Origin: Streptococcus mitis
Lineage (GTDB): Bacteria; Bacillota; Bacilli; Lactobacillales; Streptococcaceae
Reading direction: 5' to 3'
DNA length: 64,000 bases
NCBI RefSeq assembly: GCF_023109105.1
Contig: NZ_JALDTZ010000011.1
Span: 1-64,000 of the forward strand
Shown: positions 63,419 to 64,000 of the stretch, in pieces
Numbering within the stretch: the first letter of the stretch is position 1
Layout of the letters: each line of letters starts with the position of its first letter
Made by a program: the position numbers and the translations under genes
Notes under the pieces: generated by a model
What the model was told of the DNA's origin: nothing
The model's input: only the letters and a program-made list of their open reading frames with translations
Database searches by the model: none

Positions 63419-64000
63419 ATGAATCTTTTGATTATGGGCTTACCTGGTGCAGGTAAGGGAACTCAAGCAGCAAAAATCGTAGAACAATTCCATGTTGCAC
63501 ATATCTCAACAGGTGATATGTTCCGCGCTGCAATGGCAAATCAAACTGAAATGGGTGTTCTTGCTAAGTCATACATTGACAAGGGTGAATTGGTTCCTGA
63601 CGAAGTTACAAATGGAATCGTAAAAGAACGTCTTTCACAAGATGATATTAAAGAAACAGGATTCTTGTTGGATGGTTACCCACGTACAATCGAACAAGCT
63701 TATGCCTTGGATAAAACATTGGCTGAACTTGGCATTGAACTAGAAGGTGTTATCAATATTGAAGTGAATCCAGATAGCCTCTTGGAACGTTTGAGTGGCC
63801 GTATCATCCACCGCGTAACTGGAGAAACTTTCCACAAGGTCTTTAACCCACCAGTTGACTATAAAGAAGAAGATTACTACCAACGTGAAGATGATAAGCC
63901 TGAGACAGTAAAACGTCGCTTGGACGTTAATATTGCTCAAGGAGAACCAATCATTGCTCACTACCGTGCCAAAGGTTTGGTTCATGACATCGAAGGTAAT
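63419..64000 (+). CDS. adk: Adenylate kinase (cut by the window end)
   Basis: The first 194 residues of adenylate kinase, which balances ATP, ADP and AMP. The P-loop [10 protein letters not shown] is at residues 7-16, the AMP-binding STGDMFR near 30, FLLDGYPRT near 82, and the lid begins with [19 protein letters not shown] near 122. No zinc cysteines in the lid, as usual in streptococci. Only the C-terminal 15-20 residues are missing. AAGGAG precedes the ATG. Confidence 0.97.
   Translation, partial: MNLLIMGLPGAGKGTQAAKIVEQFHVAHISTGDMFRAAMANQTEMGVLAKSYIDKGELVPDEVTNGIVKERLSQDDIKETGFLLDGYPRTIEQAYALDKTLAELGIELEGVINIEVNPDSLLERLSGRIIHRVTGETFHKVFNPPVDYKEEDYYQREDDKPETVKRRLDVNIAQGEPIIAHYRAKGLVHDIEGN

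Overview
The window is chromosomal DNA from a mitis-group Streptococcus, very close to S. pneumoniae / S. mitis. The gene content and order follow the pneumococcal chromosome as I remember it: sdaAB, a LysM secreted protein, mnmA-nudix-mnmG, rnjA/rpoY, tsaB-rimI-tsaD, the methionine ABC transporter, two-component system 07, mutL/ruvA/tag, uvrA, ireB-ruvX, ccs4, nrdD/nrdG and the S10-spc ribosomal operons up to adk. BOX-type repeats, extended -10 promoters (TGnTATAAT) and short convergent terminators fit the same group. No tRNA, rRNA or CRISPR array was seen.

Layout. 1-5.8 kb: leftward serine dehydratase operon with a HAD phosphatase, a rightward LysM wall protein with a candidate WalR site, a complete IS1182-like element, and a leftward membrane-anchored Ser/Asn-rich protein whose 5' end looks frameshifted. 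6-9.8 kb: tRNA uridine modification (mnmA, mnmG) with a nudix hydrolase. 9.8-14.5 kb: RNase J1 and RNA polymerase epsilon (leftward), a two-helix small protein behind a cre-like site, and the t6A genes tsaB-rimI-tsaD. 14.5-21.5 kb: azlCD behind a BOX repeat, an amino-acid binding lipoprotein, the metQ-M20 peptidase-metN-metI operon behind a MET-box, and a convergent ECF S-component. 21.6-29 kb: DUF624-HK07-RR07 behind a cre-like site, nrdI, an Nramp homologue lacking the usual metal ligands, and a LytTR/DUF3021 pair. 29-36 kb: mutL-ruvA-tag-CPBP, an S66 peptidase, corA. 36-45.8 kb: uvrA-pepP, spx, ireB-ruvX-DUF1292, folC, lipoproteins and cardiolipin synthase. 45.8-51.9 kb: a combox-driven competence pair (ccs4 and a GT-C-like membrane protein) and the anaerobic ribonucleotide reductase operon. 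52-64 kb: S10/spc ribosomal protein genes, secY and adk (cut by the window end).

Most of the window is ordinary core genome. The regions that repay a second look are regulatory or structural. They are: two inverted NrdR-type boxes forming the hairpin between the competence pair and nrdD; a duplicated hairpin with compensatory substitutions after the DUF1292 gene; six folded inserts between ribosomal genes, one of which shares an exact 17-nt motif with the repeat that supplies the end of mnmG; the Nramp homologue with altered metal site; and an insertion sequence sitting between two look-alike terminators. I do not see a clearly novel multi-gene system. Statements about other strains are from memory and were not checked by alignment.
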